A DNA stretch of 64,000 bases from Gibbula magus (GCA_936450465.1 OW388291.1:84085436-84149435); one strand, 5' to 3'; shown: positions 45,540 to 60,418, counted from the stretch's first letter. Notes: generated by a model from the sequence alone, not told the origin. Made by a program: numbers and translations.

Positions 45540-47810
45540 CTTCTAAAACAGGCCCTTTCTCAGCCTATATAATCAATATCTATATCTCAACCACTGAGAT
45601 GATCACTTTTAATACTGGTATTGAAAGATTGTTTTTCCCCAAAGTTTATATTTTAAGTTTTAATATTTGTGTAAAATGTAAAGGTTACGGTAAATAAGCA
45701 CTTAGCAACATAATTAATATTCTTAGTAACAAGTCTTCTAAAACGATTTAAAATAGACACTTTCTCAGCCTCTATAATCAATGTCTATATCTCATCCACT
45801 GAAATGACCACGTTGAACCACGTTTTCTGCCAAAGTTTATATTCTATAAGTTGTAATGTTTGTCTAAGATGTAAAGGTTATGGTAAATAAGTAACATACT
45901 TAATATTCTTAGATAAAAGTCTTCTAAAACGATTTAAAATACTAGTAGGTCCCTTCCATGCCTCTACCAATGTCTATATCTCACTTTGAAAACATATATT
46001 TGAAGATTGTTTTCCGCCAAAGTTTGCATTTTATAGGTTTAAATGATGGTCTAAGATGTAAAGGTTATGGTATATATGTAACATAAGTAATATTCTTAGA
46101 TACATGTATTCTAAAACGATTTAAAATAGACCCTTTCTCAGTCTATATAACCCATGTCTAAATCTCATCCACTGAGTGACCACATTGGACACTGATATTT
46201 GAAGATTGTTCTCCGCCAAAGTTTATATTTTATAGGTTTTAATAATTGTCGAAGATGTAAAGGTTATGGTATATATGTAACATAAGTAATATTCTTAGAT
46301 ACATGTATTCTAAAACGATTTAAAATAAGCCCCGATTTGTGCCTATATAATCAATGTCTATATCTCATCCACTGAGATGACAACTTTTCACATTGGTTTT
46401 GGGGGGATATTTTTTAGCCAAAGTTTATATTTAATACAATTGAAAGTTTGTCTAATATGTAATCTGTCAGAAAAACAGTTAACATAAGTTATTTTCTGAG
46501 GTAAACATGTAATATAAAACGATTAAAAATATACCCCTGTCTCCGACTATATAGTCAATGTCTATATCTCATCCACTCAGATGACCCTTTTCACATTGGT
46601 TTAGGGGAATACTTTTTTGCAAAGTTTATATTTAATAAGGTTTAAAGCTTGTCTAAGAAGTAAACTGTCAGGCAAATAGGTAACATAAGTTATATTCTGA
46701 GGTAAACATGTAATATAAACGCTTTAAAGATGACTCCCAAGTCTGCCTATATAACCAATGTCAATAACTCATCCACTGAGATGACATCTTTGGAAACTGA
46801 TATTTAAAGATTCTCCGCCAAAGTTTGTTTTTTATAGGTTATAATAATTGTCGAAGATGTTGAGGTTATGGTATATAAGTAACATAAGTAATATTATTAG
46901 ATACATGTATTTTAAAACGATTTAAAATAAGCCCCTCTCTGTGCCTGTATAACTAATGTCTATATCTCATCCACTGGCCAAAGTTTATATTTAATACGAT
47001 TGAAAATTTGTCTAAAATTTAATCTGTCAGGCAAATATATCACTTAAGGAATTTTGCTCGATATATGTTATCTAAAACGATTTAAGATAGTCCCATTCTT
47101 AGCCTATATAGTCAATGTATATATCTCATCCACTGATATGACCACTTTGGACACTGATATTTGAAGATTGTTTTCCGCCACAGCATTGTATAGGTTTAAA
47201 TGTTTATCTACGATGTAAACGTTAGGTTAAAGAAGTAAGTAAGCCCTTTTCTGTGTCTGTATAATCAATGTCTATATCTCATCACGTTTTTGGCCAAAGT
47301 TTGTCTAAGATGTAAACTTTCATGCAAATAATCACATAAGTAATATTGCGAGATATATGTACTGATGATTTGAAATAGACCCCTGTCTCGACCTATATAA
47401 CCAATATCTATATCTCATCCACTGAGATGACCACTTTTCAAATTAGTCATTTGGGGTAGTATTTGCCAAAGTTTATATTTAATACGTTTGAAAGCTTGTT
47501 TATTATGTAAACTGTGAGGCAAATGTATCACATAAGTAATACTGCGAGATATATGTAATCCAGAACTATTTAAAATAGGCCCCTCTCTCCGCCTAAAAAA
47601 CAATGACTATATCTCATCCACTGAGATGACCACTTTTTACACTGGTTTTAGGAGAACGTTTTTCGCCAAAGTTTATATCAAATACAATTGAAAGCTTGTC
47701 TAAGATGTAGACTGTGAGGCAAATATATCACACAAGTAATATTTCGAGATATGTGTAATCTAAAACGATTTAAAATAGACCCCTGTCTGGTTTTTGGGAG
47801 TCGTGTTTTT
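45540..47810. repeat. ~200-bp diverged satellite array, about 12 units
   Basis: The motif tatctcatccactgagatga recurs near 45583, 45788, 45969, 46159, 46362, 46564, 46766, 46963, 47122, 47277, 47410 and 47612. Each is followed by a gccaaagtttatattt segment, a gtctaagatgtaaaggtta segment and a ctaaaacgatttaaaataga segment. Units are 130-205 bp and well diverged, so the array is old. Confidence 0.88.
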
Positions 47811-50800
47811 CTAAAGTTAGTTTAAAATAGGATTGATAAGCAATATTTGGTTATCATATGACGTTGACATATATTTCAACGACTGCGCCTTATTACACCT
47901 TTACAACACACCAAAAGTGAAGGAATTCCTAGTATTTGTTAAATGTATAAGGTGAAAAATAATACTTGGATCGCCAAAGGGCAATACTTAGGTCTTCAAG
48001 ACTTCCGCTTGACCGTGAACCCCATGTTTGCCTTCAACCTTTAATTAATCAGCTTTTCTGTTTTAAAATTAGCTATCAATCTTGTCTCTATCTTCAGTAG
48101 TTTTTTTAACAAAAATTCCCCTCTGAAAATGGAAAAAAATCGCATATAAATGGTCCCCTGCAATGGCCTACATTATGATGTTTCTTTTGATTAAGAGAAA
48201 AACGGTTAAAGGATAGATGTAATGACATATGGTCACATTCGGATTCATTAAAAGGGGATGTCAATTTGACAATGGCTCGATTTTAAATTTCTGAAATCAA
48301 ATAGAAATCAATGATTATCTTCAAACGGATCCCGGCGCTGATCGCGGCATTGTTAAAATGGGTAAATTAAAATCGTCTTAATTATCACTTGCAAGTGTAT
48401 ATTGTCTCGATTTTATTTGCTACTTACGTACATGACTGTAATCATCATTTACATTGCATACATACTTAATGCGTTGTCATGTACTTCTGAATATTCAAGA
48501 AAATACTTTAAAATGCTTATTTTCGGACCCAAAAACGAAGTTTGCGAGGTTTGAAGGTTAACTATCAATTTAGGTCAAAGGCTATCATCCCTGAAATTTT
48601 CATGCAAATCGGTTCAACCGTTACTTCACATTTTCCGTAGAAATTATAATTATATAAAATTAACAGTGTCGTAATAAGAGTAACATAATATTGAAATGTA
48701 TTATTATCTTGAGTTAATGAACATAATGAACAGTTAACAGTTGTAGAGAAAACTACGAGATATGGGGATGTCAAATTGACCCAAACTCAACATGTGCTTG
48801 TTGTAATGACAGTGACACTGTGTCGACATTATGCTCCTTGATCGTCAACAAACCCAGAAATTATTCCAAGTAAGGTTAGCATGTGGTATTTGATGGGAAT
48901 TATATGTGACCATAATTCTATCAAAATGTAATTGAGTACTGATTTTTTCCCCAGATTAAGTGAATATTCTTATTTAAAATTTCATTTGATATTTCTTCAT
49001 AAATTATGTTATTGCAGAAAGCCAGTTAAACTCAATGTGGGATAAAAATAACACTTTATTACCCAAAAGAGAATTCTTTTTACATCACCCTAAGGAGTAA
49101 ACATTGTGGACAGAGAATGACATTTACATTACCAAAGACAATCATTAAATTTATACATTACCATGACATAACCACTAGTGTTGCAATTTATTAATAAACT
49201 TTTATAATTAGATTTAAAGAAATATATTTGTTAACATAGTATTAATTAACTTGATGTTTTTATCCATATACTCAGTTGTTATCAACAGATACATGCATAT
49301 AAGGTGTGCTTTTGTTACAACTTGTATCAATACATTGCTCATATACAGTATACACTAATCTTTCATGGATTAGTAAAAATTTAAATTATGCTAAAGTGTC
49401 TTTGTGTTTGGTTTATATTTTCTCCACCAATTTCCAAATTATTGTAATATTTAAAGATATTAAACTGCCTAATAGTTTTCACATTGAAACTGCTATAATT
49501 AAAATTATTAAAATAACAAACAATACAATTGTGAAAATAAAATGAAATTGAACTAAATGTATTAGGTGGATATCATTTCATGAAAAGTTGTTTCATTTGA
49601 TTTTTTCTGCTTCTTCATTCTGCAAATGCTCACCAGCTTCAAGGAAACTTAAGTTAAGATTTACTTATCCTATTCTTACCTGTATTTAAAATTGAATAGT
49701 TATGGCCACAACGTCATAAAAAAGACAACATATTGCAAGAAAAATTCTTTTAATTTATTAGGGCACTAAGTTATGTTTGAAGTTCTTGGAAATGGGTGTT
49801 CATCTACACTAGAAGAAAGGAACTAAGGGTGACATTAACCACACAATCATGTAGTTTGTTGGCTATTCGTCTGACTGATTGATTGTAACTCAGAGGTTTT
49901 TTATATTATATCTGGGATTGATGCATCACAAAACTGTGGAGAAGATGAACTTATGAAGCAGCTCCATCCAAGCAACAGCCTGTAACACAAGACTCCCTGA
50001 TTCAAGTGAATAAACTCAGAGGGAAGAACCATAAAATTTTCAGAAGGTAAATGAATAAATATATTTTATCAACATTTATATTTTCAGGATACTTTGAAAA
50101 CCATGATTTTGAATCACAATTGACTGTAAGCCCGGACACTAATTTACTATTCTCAAACTACAGACACATATAGCTGGTGTTGACTGGTATATTTTATATA
50201 AATTATTAAAGTAACAGGTTACAGTAGTATCTTAATACTAAAGGCAAGTTAAAACTTCAATGAGGTATTTAAAAAAAAAAAATATTAAACACTACAAAAT
50301 TGTGCATGCACATTAATTCAAATATCTAATTTTATTTTGGAAATGATAGTCATAATTAATGAAGTGAATTAAAGCCCATGCAAACTTGATATTTGTTCAA
50401 AATTGATTGCTCAATATTTAGAACATTATTGTACATTTAAACAGTAGACTGGGTTATTTGAATAAAGTAGAATATGCAATATATTATAAAATATGGGCCC
50501 TAGAACTAAATACTAATTAATTATTGCTGTAGGCCTACTGACTGAAATTATTTTTTAATTATTTATTTTTCACCTTTGTCAACAGTTCATTGCGCTTCAC
50601 TTAGCTAACAAATTTGAATTAATTTCCATTTAAAATATCTTTCAATTTTATAAATATACCATAGGCTAGAAGATTTGACTTTGGATATTAACTTTTAATT
50701 GGCCTGTAAAAAATTGACGTCCAGCTGATGATAGAATCTGCAGTGCGCATGCGCAAACTAACTTTGCAATTGGCGGACGTTATATTAGTGAATATTGAAT

Positions 50801-51656
50801 GGTATGAAAGGAAAATCGTGTATTGGAATCCGTATGATTAAAAATAATGTTCCTATTTTAAAATATCATATTTACAATTCAATTCTTCCAAAGATATAAA
50901 CTATGTTAGTCCCTTTGCTTCCTACTTTTTTTAAAAAGTCTGTTTTGCAACCGATCAAAATATTGATAATATGCCACAGAGATTGCTTCAAAACCTCAGT
51001 ATTAGAAACTCCACTTAACAACATAGTTTAAGATAACCAAAACATGCATTAAAACATCGATCTAAAATGTTATTTAAATAGTTCGTACAAGCATAATTAT
51101 ACATTCGAGATAAATATATTGTGTTTGGAATTCAGAGACATTTGTTAGTGTATAGGTATATACGCACTAAACTTGTGAAAATAATTAACAGAGGTATTAT
51201 TACGTGTTTCAATGGTGCTTCACTTATAAATACTTAATTCCCTCTATAAAATTATAAACACATGCAACAGGAGTAAGTTAACATTATATACAATTATTCA
51301 TGAGAATCAAACAGGCGTCATATCTGGGATAGGTATGCTTGAACCATTATACATCTTTATGGCATCAACTTTGAAACAAGAACATCAAATAACCGTGACA
51401 TTTCATTAACAGTTTGACACTATCTCCAGACCATTCAAAATACGGGCAATGAAAGGATTTAAGCGGATCATTATCAAATTGATTAAAATCCAAGCTGGTA
51501 ACATTATAGCAGCTTTTGTACAACATCCGCTCAAAGAACATCGCAGTAAATCGAAATGATCCCATCCAGTACCAAGGATTTACTCTTGTCACATATGGTG
51601 AATTATGGTTACATAAGATCCATACATTCAAATGCAGGTCCACTCCAAAAATGTGT
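47811..51656. other. Long AT-rich stretch, no gene recognised
   Basis: Very AT-rich with only short ORFs that lack domains. The sequence around 48,560-48,640 resembles tails of dispersed repeats (gcaaatcggttcaaccgtta), similar in style to 3110-3140. Nothing else can be supported. Confidence 0.45.
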
Positions 51657-52044
51657 CTATTCATACTGTGCATTGCAAATGGGGCACACGAAATCTGCTT
51701 TAAGATTTGTTGAAATGTCCACGCAGAGATTGTGGCAACATCGCCCACAGACATGGCAACAAACCCATCTGCTGGCTCCTAGCTTCCTGCATTCCAGCAT
51801 GTCACACCTGGAAAACTCTTACGCTCAAACGCCCACTGACGTCATGGCAACCAATTGTGACGTCACAGAGACGCCAAAACTATTAAATCAAAATATTCTC
51901 TAGGCAAACAGGATTTACTTTTCAAAAGAAAGAAGCTGCTTCCAGACTTCATGTTATCTGTGACATCAAAAAAGGAAATAACTTGGTTCTTACTTTTTCA
52001 ACGGGAAGTTTTGAAATAACCAGAATTCAAGTCGTTCGTTTTAT

Positions 52045-55000
52045 GTGGATGCGGGAAACAGGAAAATACTGTCTTCTCATGTAAAACAAGATGCAAATGG
52101 CCTTATTGAATCTGATATGATCAGGATTAGCGCAAGTAGCTCATCACGTCCTGCTTTCACTATTAACCTGTTCAGGGCGACGAGTAAAGCGCTCGTAAAT
52201 GGCCCGCAACTGATGACTTTCGTTAATGAGGATCTGCCCCTTTTGAACGTACTTCTTGATGAACACATTAATTTCATAGATAATAGAAAAGTTGAAGAGA
52301 AATGTTCCCACTGTAATCGACAATGCAAGTCTCGAGCATTGATATGTAGCAGGGTGAAACATTGGGTAAACTATAAGTGTGAGAAGCTTTCTTCCTCTGA
52401 GATAGTTTCGTTGGAGGACAATTCAACCTTATACCATATGCGTGTATTCAGTGTTCTGAATCGGATGATTATTCGTCATTTAGTAAAGCTGTGTCTGTCA
52501 AAGTGATACCTAATTCAACTGAAGAAAATCTCATGGATATGAAAACTGTGTTATGTCAAAAAGAAATTATCATTAATGATTTGATGATTTAAAATGCTAA
52601 ATTGGTATCAGAATTAAATGACTGCAAAATGAGATTGAAAAAGCAAATGGAAAAGAATAAATCAAAATGTGTTTCGGTTAGCATGCAAACTGATTCATGT
52701 ATGAATCTACATGAACCAATTGTCTCTAAAGATATCCCTATCTCTAAGGGGTCACCCTCCTCGACTCAAACAGAAACCTTCCGCCAAAAGGTGATACAAA
52801 CTGGATCATCTCCTAAACTGCTGACTTCGCGAAACAGTAAGCCTCTGAATTCCCAAATAAGTTATTCACTACCAGAACGCAGGAAGTCATATGCGGATGC
52901 TGTTCGTTATGACAGGAAGCGTATGGACCCTTCCAAAGGATTTGGACACAGCCGACACACTTATTGGTTATTGGGACTTCAGTGTTAAGGAACATGAGCA
53001 GTGTCATTCTCTTTTCCCGTCTGGGGAATAAATGTGTTGTTGACACAAATCGAGAGGCTACAGTTGGTGAAATTTGTGAACGATTGCTGCTGTTATCAGG
53101 AAGAAACTCTACTCTGAATGATATCGTGTGTGTAATAGGTGATAACAATGTCACGGACTCACTCATAGAAGAAACCGTTGAAGATTTCGAAGCATTGCTA
53201 AATGCAATGAATTGTTTCCCCAACGCGAACATACATGTGTGCTCCGTTCTGCCTCGTCAGACTCCGTCATTGTACAATGATAAGGCTCGAAAAATCAACA
53301 AAGTTCTCAAAGATATGTGTCTTGTTAAGCATGTATCATTCGTTGACGTGTCTAAGCAAATGATGTCACTGAAGCCTCGTGACGTTCTTGATCAGGATGG
53401 AGTCCATCTTTCACGTGGCGGAGTGAAATTCCTAAGTAGGTGTATAGTTCAGTCAGTGTCCTGCGTTGATAAGGTCACCCGCCCATCTACATCCACAATT
53501 CGTCCTCAGATTCCAGTCATTCCTATATCACCAAGGTGCCACCTCAGTGATAATGTACAAAGAGTCCGCATGGAACCTCAGGAACAGATGATTCCATTAC
53601 CCCCAAAGACCTCATTTCAGAGACAATCCTCACAATGATTATATGGGACACCCAAGGCAGTCTCAGCTCCCACTGCCGTTTTTACCTTACCATTTCGGAG
53701 GTTTTCCCATGCACAGACCACTCTTGGGTTACACTAAGCCTTATTAAATCTAAACGCACAATGACTGATATGTCTTCATGTAAGAGCGCGCTAAGTGCTG
53801 CATCTCAACAGTGTATCTCAACCAAAACATTGTTACCCAATCTCCGAGTTTGCGTCTGGAATGCTCAATCTACGCGGAACAAAGCAATGGATATTATGGA
53901 TTTCATCCTTGAAGAGGATTTAGACATTCTTTTCATAACTGAGTCCTGGCTTCATAGTCATGGTGATGAAGCAAAAATCGCGAAAATGACACCACCTTCA
54001 TTTTCTTGTGTCAACTCCCCTCATTTAAATTCATCCGGTGGAGGCACAGCCATTATATACAAGTCTTCTCTCATCATCACTCGTCACCAGGCAAAAACAA
54101 CTGAAATTCCTAAATCGTTTGAAATGTTAGATGTTTGTGTTACAGCTGATAAACATGTTTTCAGGGTGATTAGTATTTATCGGCCTCCACCATCTCGGAA
54201 AAATCGACTCACAAACACTCAGTTTTATCATGAAATGTCTAATCTCTTCGCATCTCATCTTGGTAGGAAAACTATATTTCTTTGAGACTTCAATGTTCAT
54301 TTTAATTATAAAGAAAATCTTTTTGCTAAGAAGTTTGTCAATCTACTTTCTTCGTTTGGACTCAAGCAACATGTATCTGTCCCAACACACATATCTGGAA
54401 ATACTCTTGACTGTGTAATATCTCATGAAGATAATAGAACCATTTTAGATGTTTCTGTTCAAGACAAACAATTGTCTGACCACTTCTTAATTTTTGTTAC
54501 ACTGAATGCATGTAGACCTATTAAGAAAATGAAGACACTGACATGCCGTAATCTAAAAAACATTGACCATATTGAGTTTCAACTGGACCTGGTAGAATCT
54601 GCATTGCTGTGTGACCCACCATCTGATGTGAATGAACATGCTAAACTGTATCATGACACTCTCTCCACACTACTTGATAAGCATGCTCCACCTGTAGTGA
54701 AGAAGGTCCAAGTGCGCACAGATACACTCTGGTACTCACAACAAGTGCTGATAGCCAAGGCTGCCCGTCGACAAGCTGAAAGGAAATGGTGAAAAATGTC
54801 TTCAGCAGCTATCAAATATGAATGAAAACACCAAAAGATCATATGCTTTTATGAACAAATTGCAAGGCAAGAGGACTGAATCCAAACGTCCACCTTCTGC
54901 ATCAAACTGGACCCTTGTGGACTCATTTAACAACTTTTTTCTTGACAAAGTTGACATGATACAACAAAGTTGACATGATACGACAAAATCTCTCTGATGA

Positions 55001-56732
55001 TATCAGTGTCTCAAGATGTCGATAATAGCAGTACTCAGTACAGTGTGCAACCCCTGACTGATCTCGCTTTATTCACAGACTCAATCCCAACCAATATTAT
55101 ACTCAAACATTTGGATGTAATTCTTCCATGTTTTACGAGTATTGTGAATAAGAGTATCGAAAGTGGAACGTTTCCTGAGTTTTTCAGAACATCTGGATCC
55201 ATCACAGTTGAAAGATTTTAGACCGGTCTCAAATTTGACATTCCTATCCAAAGTCATTGAAAAGGCTTTTCATATTCAACTTAAATGTCATCTTGCGGAG
55301 AATGCACTCATAGAAAAGTTCCAGTCAGCTTATCGCAAATTCCATAGTACTGAAACAGCCTTACTAAGAGTCATAAATGATATTCGTGGAGCAGTGGATC
55401 AGGGCAATATGGCAGCTCTGATATTGCTGGATTTGTCTTCAGCATTCGATACAATTGATCACAATCTACTTCTAGACAGACTCCGACATCAATATGGAAT
55501 AGGTGGGACAGCACTACAGTGGATATCATCTTATATTAAAGGAAAATCACAATTTGTGATGATTGGAAATGACAGGTCATCCACTGTCAACTTGAAATAT
55601 GTCCCACAGGGATCTGTACTTGGTCCAGTGTTATTTGTTCTCTATTTTTGCAGTACTTCAAATATCATCTCACAGCACCGCGCGCGCCTCCTCCACCACT
55701 CATATGCCGATGACTGCCAGTTGAACAATCACTTTCATCATCATAACTCAGAAGAAGCTCTTTTGAATATAGCTAATTGTACCAGGTCCTTGATTCTTGG
55801 ATGACCGAAAACAAACTCAAACTGAACAGTGATAAAACGGAAGCAATCATTTTTGGAACTAAGCAGCTGCTAAAGACAGTGGATATAAACACTGTTAATT
55901 CGTCAGACACGGACGTTCAGCTAACCAAGACTGTCAAGGATCTCGGTGTCTTGCTAGATCCAACACTCTCAATGGAAGCTCAAATTAACAATTTCTGCAA
56001 AATATGCTACTTGAACTTACGAGTGATTGGAAATATTTGTCCTTTGATCACCATGGAAGCTGCACAATGTCTAACCAGATGTCTGGTACTAAGTAGACTC
56101 GACTACTGTAACAGTATTCATGTCAGACTCTCGGATATTCTCCTTGACAAACTTCAAAAGGAACAAAATACAGCAGCGCGAATCGTGACTCTAACATCTA
56201 AAGGATCGCACATTACTCCTGTCCTTCAACATCTTCACTGGCTTCCAATAAAAGCCAGGATTCAACTCAAAATTGTATGTCTAATGCATAAATCTCTGCA
56301 TGATCAATCGCCTGCCTACATATCAGAGTTGATATCAGCCTATGTCCCAGCACGGGAGCTTAGATCAAAACATCAGCATCTATTGACAGTGCCGAAGTGT
56401 AACCTCAAGTGCTTTGGTCAGAGATGTTTTGAGCATTTTGCTCCTAACATGTGGAACTCTCTTCCCAAAAATCTGAAACTATCTCCAACATTTGAATCAT
56501 TCAAATCAAGTCTAAAAGCCTATATTTTTGTTCAGTTCAATGGTACATAAGGGCTTTCACAATTGCAACAATTATATACATGGATTTGTTATTGCTGTTT
56601 GTGTGAGCACATTCAAATGTGCATGACTATTATTATTATTTATTAGCATTATATGTTTAGCGCATTGAGCATGCTTTCGAGCGTGGATATGTGAGCTATA
56701 TAAATATGCACTATTATTATTATTATTATTAC
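52045..56732 (+). mobile_element. CR1/L2-like LINE, nearly full length, inactive
   Basis: ORF1 (52045 to about 53,638, broken by frameshifts) carries a PHD-type finger (CSHCNRQCKSRALIC, HWVNYKCEKL) and an SGNH-esterase domain (VIGTSVLRN, GDNNVTD, DQDGVHLSRGG), the esterase-bearing ORF1 known in CR1/L2 elements. ORF2 (about 53,764-56,550) has an APE endonuclease (NAQSTRNKA, FITESWL, GGGTAIIY, ISIYRPP, QLSDHF) and a reverse transcriptase (FRPVSNLTFLSKVIEK, LLDLSSAFDTIDH, VPQGSVLGPVLF, SYADD), plus the family tail HLHWLPIKARIQ and NMWNSLPKNL. The 3' end is (ATT)n at 56711-56730. Lesions: TGA at 54283 where Gly of the GDFN motif is expected, a 19-bp duplication at 54944-54981, and frameshifts near 54,790, 55,200 and 55,790. 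It lies antisense in an intron of the MULE-Ulp1 gene. Confidence 0.88.
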
Positions 56733-59700
56733 CTGGAAAGCTGAGATGGGGTGACGTTGTATGTTCCTTGAGTGTGTGATACACGTACTCACGCATTGCT
56801 CCCACATGAACTCTGGTTACAGTCTCCAGGAGTTGTCCTCTTACCAACACCATCGCATTCTGTAACATAGTTATAGGGTAAATGTAATACTTCAAAATGT
56901 TATGTTGACCATATGTAGTTGATTAACCAGTAGTTATCTTCGCAATGGAGGGATTTACATGTTAATAAACCCTTAATGGAATAAGTATCACAAAGTGTTA
57001 CCTAATCATTAAGCTGTCACATTTAGAAAACAACCCGAAAACCACTGGTTAGTTACAATGCAGCTCTCTTGTGATACGTTATCAAATAATGAAACATTAA
57101 CAGTTCGTTAAGCAGGCATTACTGATGGCTGAATGATTTTACAATGACATCTTACAAGAAGAACGTATAGCCCGCAGCTGTGTCCGTCCTGTTGTCTCTC
57201 GGATTTCAATAACCCTCCCTCCAGGAATCTAGTTCATCCACAACCTTTGCCCTTTTCAACATGAATATCCTAAAATGGAACAAATGTATTGAATGTTAAC
57301 GTATTGTACTTGGGACGAAACATGACAGGGAAATGTCATGAAAGTTTAAGCAGAACTTTCTGTAGATTTTATACTAAACATTACACATGCTACAAGACAT
57401 AATATTATTACGTTTTGTATTCTAAAAAAACCACATCATAATCACCTCCACTTCAGGATGTATGCTTGACCTCTGCCATTTGGCATTGAATCAAGGAATA
57501 CCCACTCGAATAAAGACAGATGGACCTGGCAAACAGATAATCATTTAGTTCTATATCTTCTTAGAAACAAATAATTACAATGTTATCCTTCTGAATATCT
57601 TTAGAAATGCTAAAACGATTTTAATCAGCAATAAATGCACAATGACATGATATAAGTGTTGCTTAAATGCACATCAATGTTAACTATCTTACCTTTTTAT
57701 AAAGCCAAGTGTCCATAGATCCTCTATCACAAAGTACTCCCAGATATGATGGCAAAACATATATATGACAGGAATTGTCTTTGTTTTTTGCCATCATAGT
57801 TATCTTCATGAAGGCACTAATAACCTAAACAAAAAATAGCTACTGTTATTGCTTTTACATCTATTCAAAGTAAGACGATCAAATAATATGAAAACAATTG
57901 TGACATTTCAGAGTTAATCAATAATCAATTACAGTGGACTCCCCGTAAACCGATATCACTTGGGACCAGGCAAAAATGTCGGTTTTGAGGGATTGTTATT
58001 ATGTTCATTACCTTGTCACTGAGCCAGTTCTGTTTTAGGACACTTCTAAAATCAGTCGCCTCCAGAACCTCACCACAGACGTGGTACCTGGAGTCAGCTT
58101 GTGGCACGGGCGTGGTGGCATGTGTTGTAGTTAGCTCTTCAAGAAGGAGATCTGAACATGTGGAACTCTCTTCCCAAAAATCTGAAACTATCTCCAACAT
58201 TTGAATCATTCAAATCAAGTCTAAAAGCCTATATTTTTGTTCAGTTCAATGGTACATAAGGGCTTTCACAATTGCAACAATTATATACATGGATTGGTTA
58301 TTGCTGTTTGTGTGAGCACATTCAAATGTGCATGACTATTATTATTATTTATTAGCATTATATGTTTAGCGCCTTGAGCATGCTTTCGAGCGTGGATATG
58401 TGAGCTATATAAATATGCACTATTATTATTATTATTATTACCTGGAAAGCTGAGATGGGGTGACGTTGTATGTTCCTTGAGTGTGTGATACACGTACTCA
58501 CGCATTGCTCCCACATGAACTCTGGTTACAGTCTCCAGGAGTTGTCCTCTTACCAACACCATCGCATTCTGTAACATAGTTATAGGGTAAATGTAATACT
58601 TCAAAATGTTATGTTGACCATATGTAGTTGATTAACCAGTAGTTATCTTCGCAATGGAGGGATTTACATGTTAATAAACCCTTAATGGAATAAGTATCAC
58701 AAAGTGTTACCTAATCATTAAGCTGTCACATTTAGAAAACAACCCGAAAACCACTGGTTAGTTACAATGCAGCTCTCTTGTGATACGTTATCAAATAATG
58801 AAACATTAACAGTTCGTTAAGCAGGCATTACTGATGGCTGAATGATTTTACAATGACATCTTACAAGAAGAAGTATAGCCCGCAGCTGTGTCCGTCCTGT
58901 TGTCTCTCGGATTTCAAATAACCCTCCCTCCAGGAATCTAGTTCATCCACAACCTTTGCCCTTTTCAACATGAATATCCTAAAATGGAACAAATGTATTG
59001 AATGTTAACGTATTGTACTTGGGACGAAACATGACAGGGAAATGTCATGAAAGTTTAAGCAGAACTTTCTGTAGATTTAATACTAAACATTACACATGCT
59101 ACAAGACATAATATTATTACGTTTTGTATTCTAAAAAAACCACATCATAATCACCTCCACTTCAGGATGTATGATTGGCATTGAATCAAGGAATGAGACG
59201 GTCTTAGACGGAACATGGCCCGCCAACAGAGTCCAGTGATTGTAGTTGATGTTAACTGGGAGGAATACCCACTCGAATAAAGACAGATGGACCTGGCAAA
59301 CAGATAATCATTTAGTTCTATATCTTCTTAGAAACAAATAATTACAATGTTATCCTTCTGAATATCTTTAGAAATGCTAAAACGATTTTAATCAGCAATA
59401 AATGCACAATGACATGATATAAGTGTTGCTTAAATGCACATCAATGTTAACTATCTTACTTTTTATAAAGCCAAGTGTCCAAAGATCCTCTATCCCAAAG
59501 TACTCCCAGATATGATGGCAAAACATATATATGACAGGAATTGTCTTTGTTTTTTGCCATCATAGTTATCTTCATGAAGGCATTAATAACCTAAACAAAA
59601 AATAGCTACTGTTATTGCTTTTACATCTATTCAAAGTAAGACGATCAAATAATATGAAAACAATTGTGACATTTCAGAGTTAATCAATAATCAATTACAG

Positions 59701-59926
59701 TGGACTCCCCGTAAACCGATATCACTTGGGACCAGGCAAAAATGTCGGTTTTGAGGGATTGTTATTATGTTCATTACCTTGTCACTGAGCCAGTTCTGTT
59801 TTAGGACACTTCTAAAATCAGTTGCCTCCAGAACATCACCACAGACGTGGTACCTGGAGTCAGCTTGTGGCACGGGCGTGGTGGCATGTGGTGTAGTTAG
59901 CTCTTCAAGAAAGAGATCTGAACAGA
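56449..59926. repeat. 1.7-kb tandem duplication of LINE tail plus protease exons
   Basis: Copy A 56449-58157 and copy B 58158-59926 are nearly identical with an offset of 1709 bp at the start. Each begins inside the LINE coding sequence (atgtggaactctcttccc), runs through the (ATT)n tail and covers the protease exons. The join at 58150-58160 (gatctgaacatgtgg) has short microhomology (aaca) between the two parental ends. Copy A lacks 72 bp present in B (near 57,500). B lacks a net 16 bp and two single bases present in A. Confidence 0.92.
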
Positions 59927-60289
59927 CGTGAGAAATGAAGATAAATATGATGAAGTGTTAATTGGAGCACAATGCGTCATTAAATCATGGACATTTCTAA
60001 AATACACGTGTTCAAGTTAAATCGAGGGTTTATTGCTTAACCATTATCTTTAACATCGATGCAGTATCCGTGGTTCATCTTTCTGATTACAGTGTGCTTG
60101 ATTGAGCTTCTTGAAACAGGAAACCATTCAAAATTGAAAGAACAGTTTGCCAAATATTATACTTCAATTCCTTTAGAAAAGCTAATGCGGCACTACACAC
60201 AATTGACTCGCCATGTATATGTTTCCTGTACCTGGTGTGCTCTTGCAATCCCCCGATGCCAAAGCGGAGACTAGGTCTTTCATGTCTGC

Positions 60290-60379
60290 TTCTTTATCAG
60301 TTGTCGCAGTTTTCAGACAGAGAGAGAACACAGACAGACAGAGAGACGCACAGAGAGAGAGACACACGGAGAGAGACGG

Positions 60380-60418
<39 letters not shown>

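Noticed and set aside
51365..51754. 129-codon minus-strand ORF
   Set aside because: A different minus frame of the same region encodes the Cys-rich finger exon that splices in phase with the protease exons. The longer ORF has no motif.
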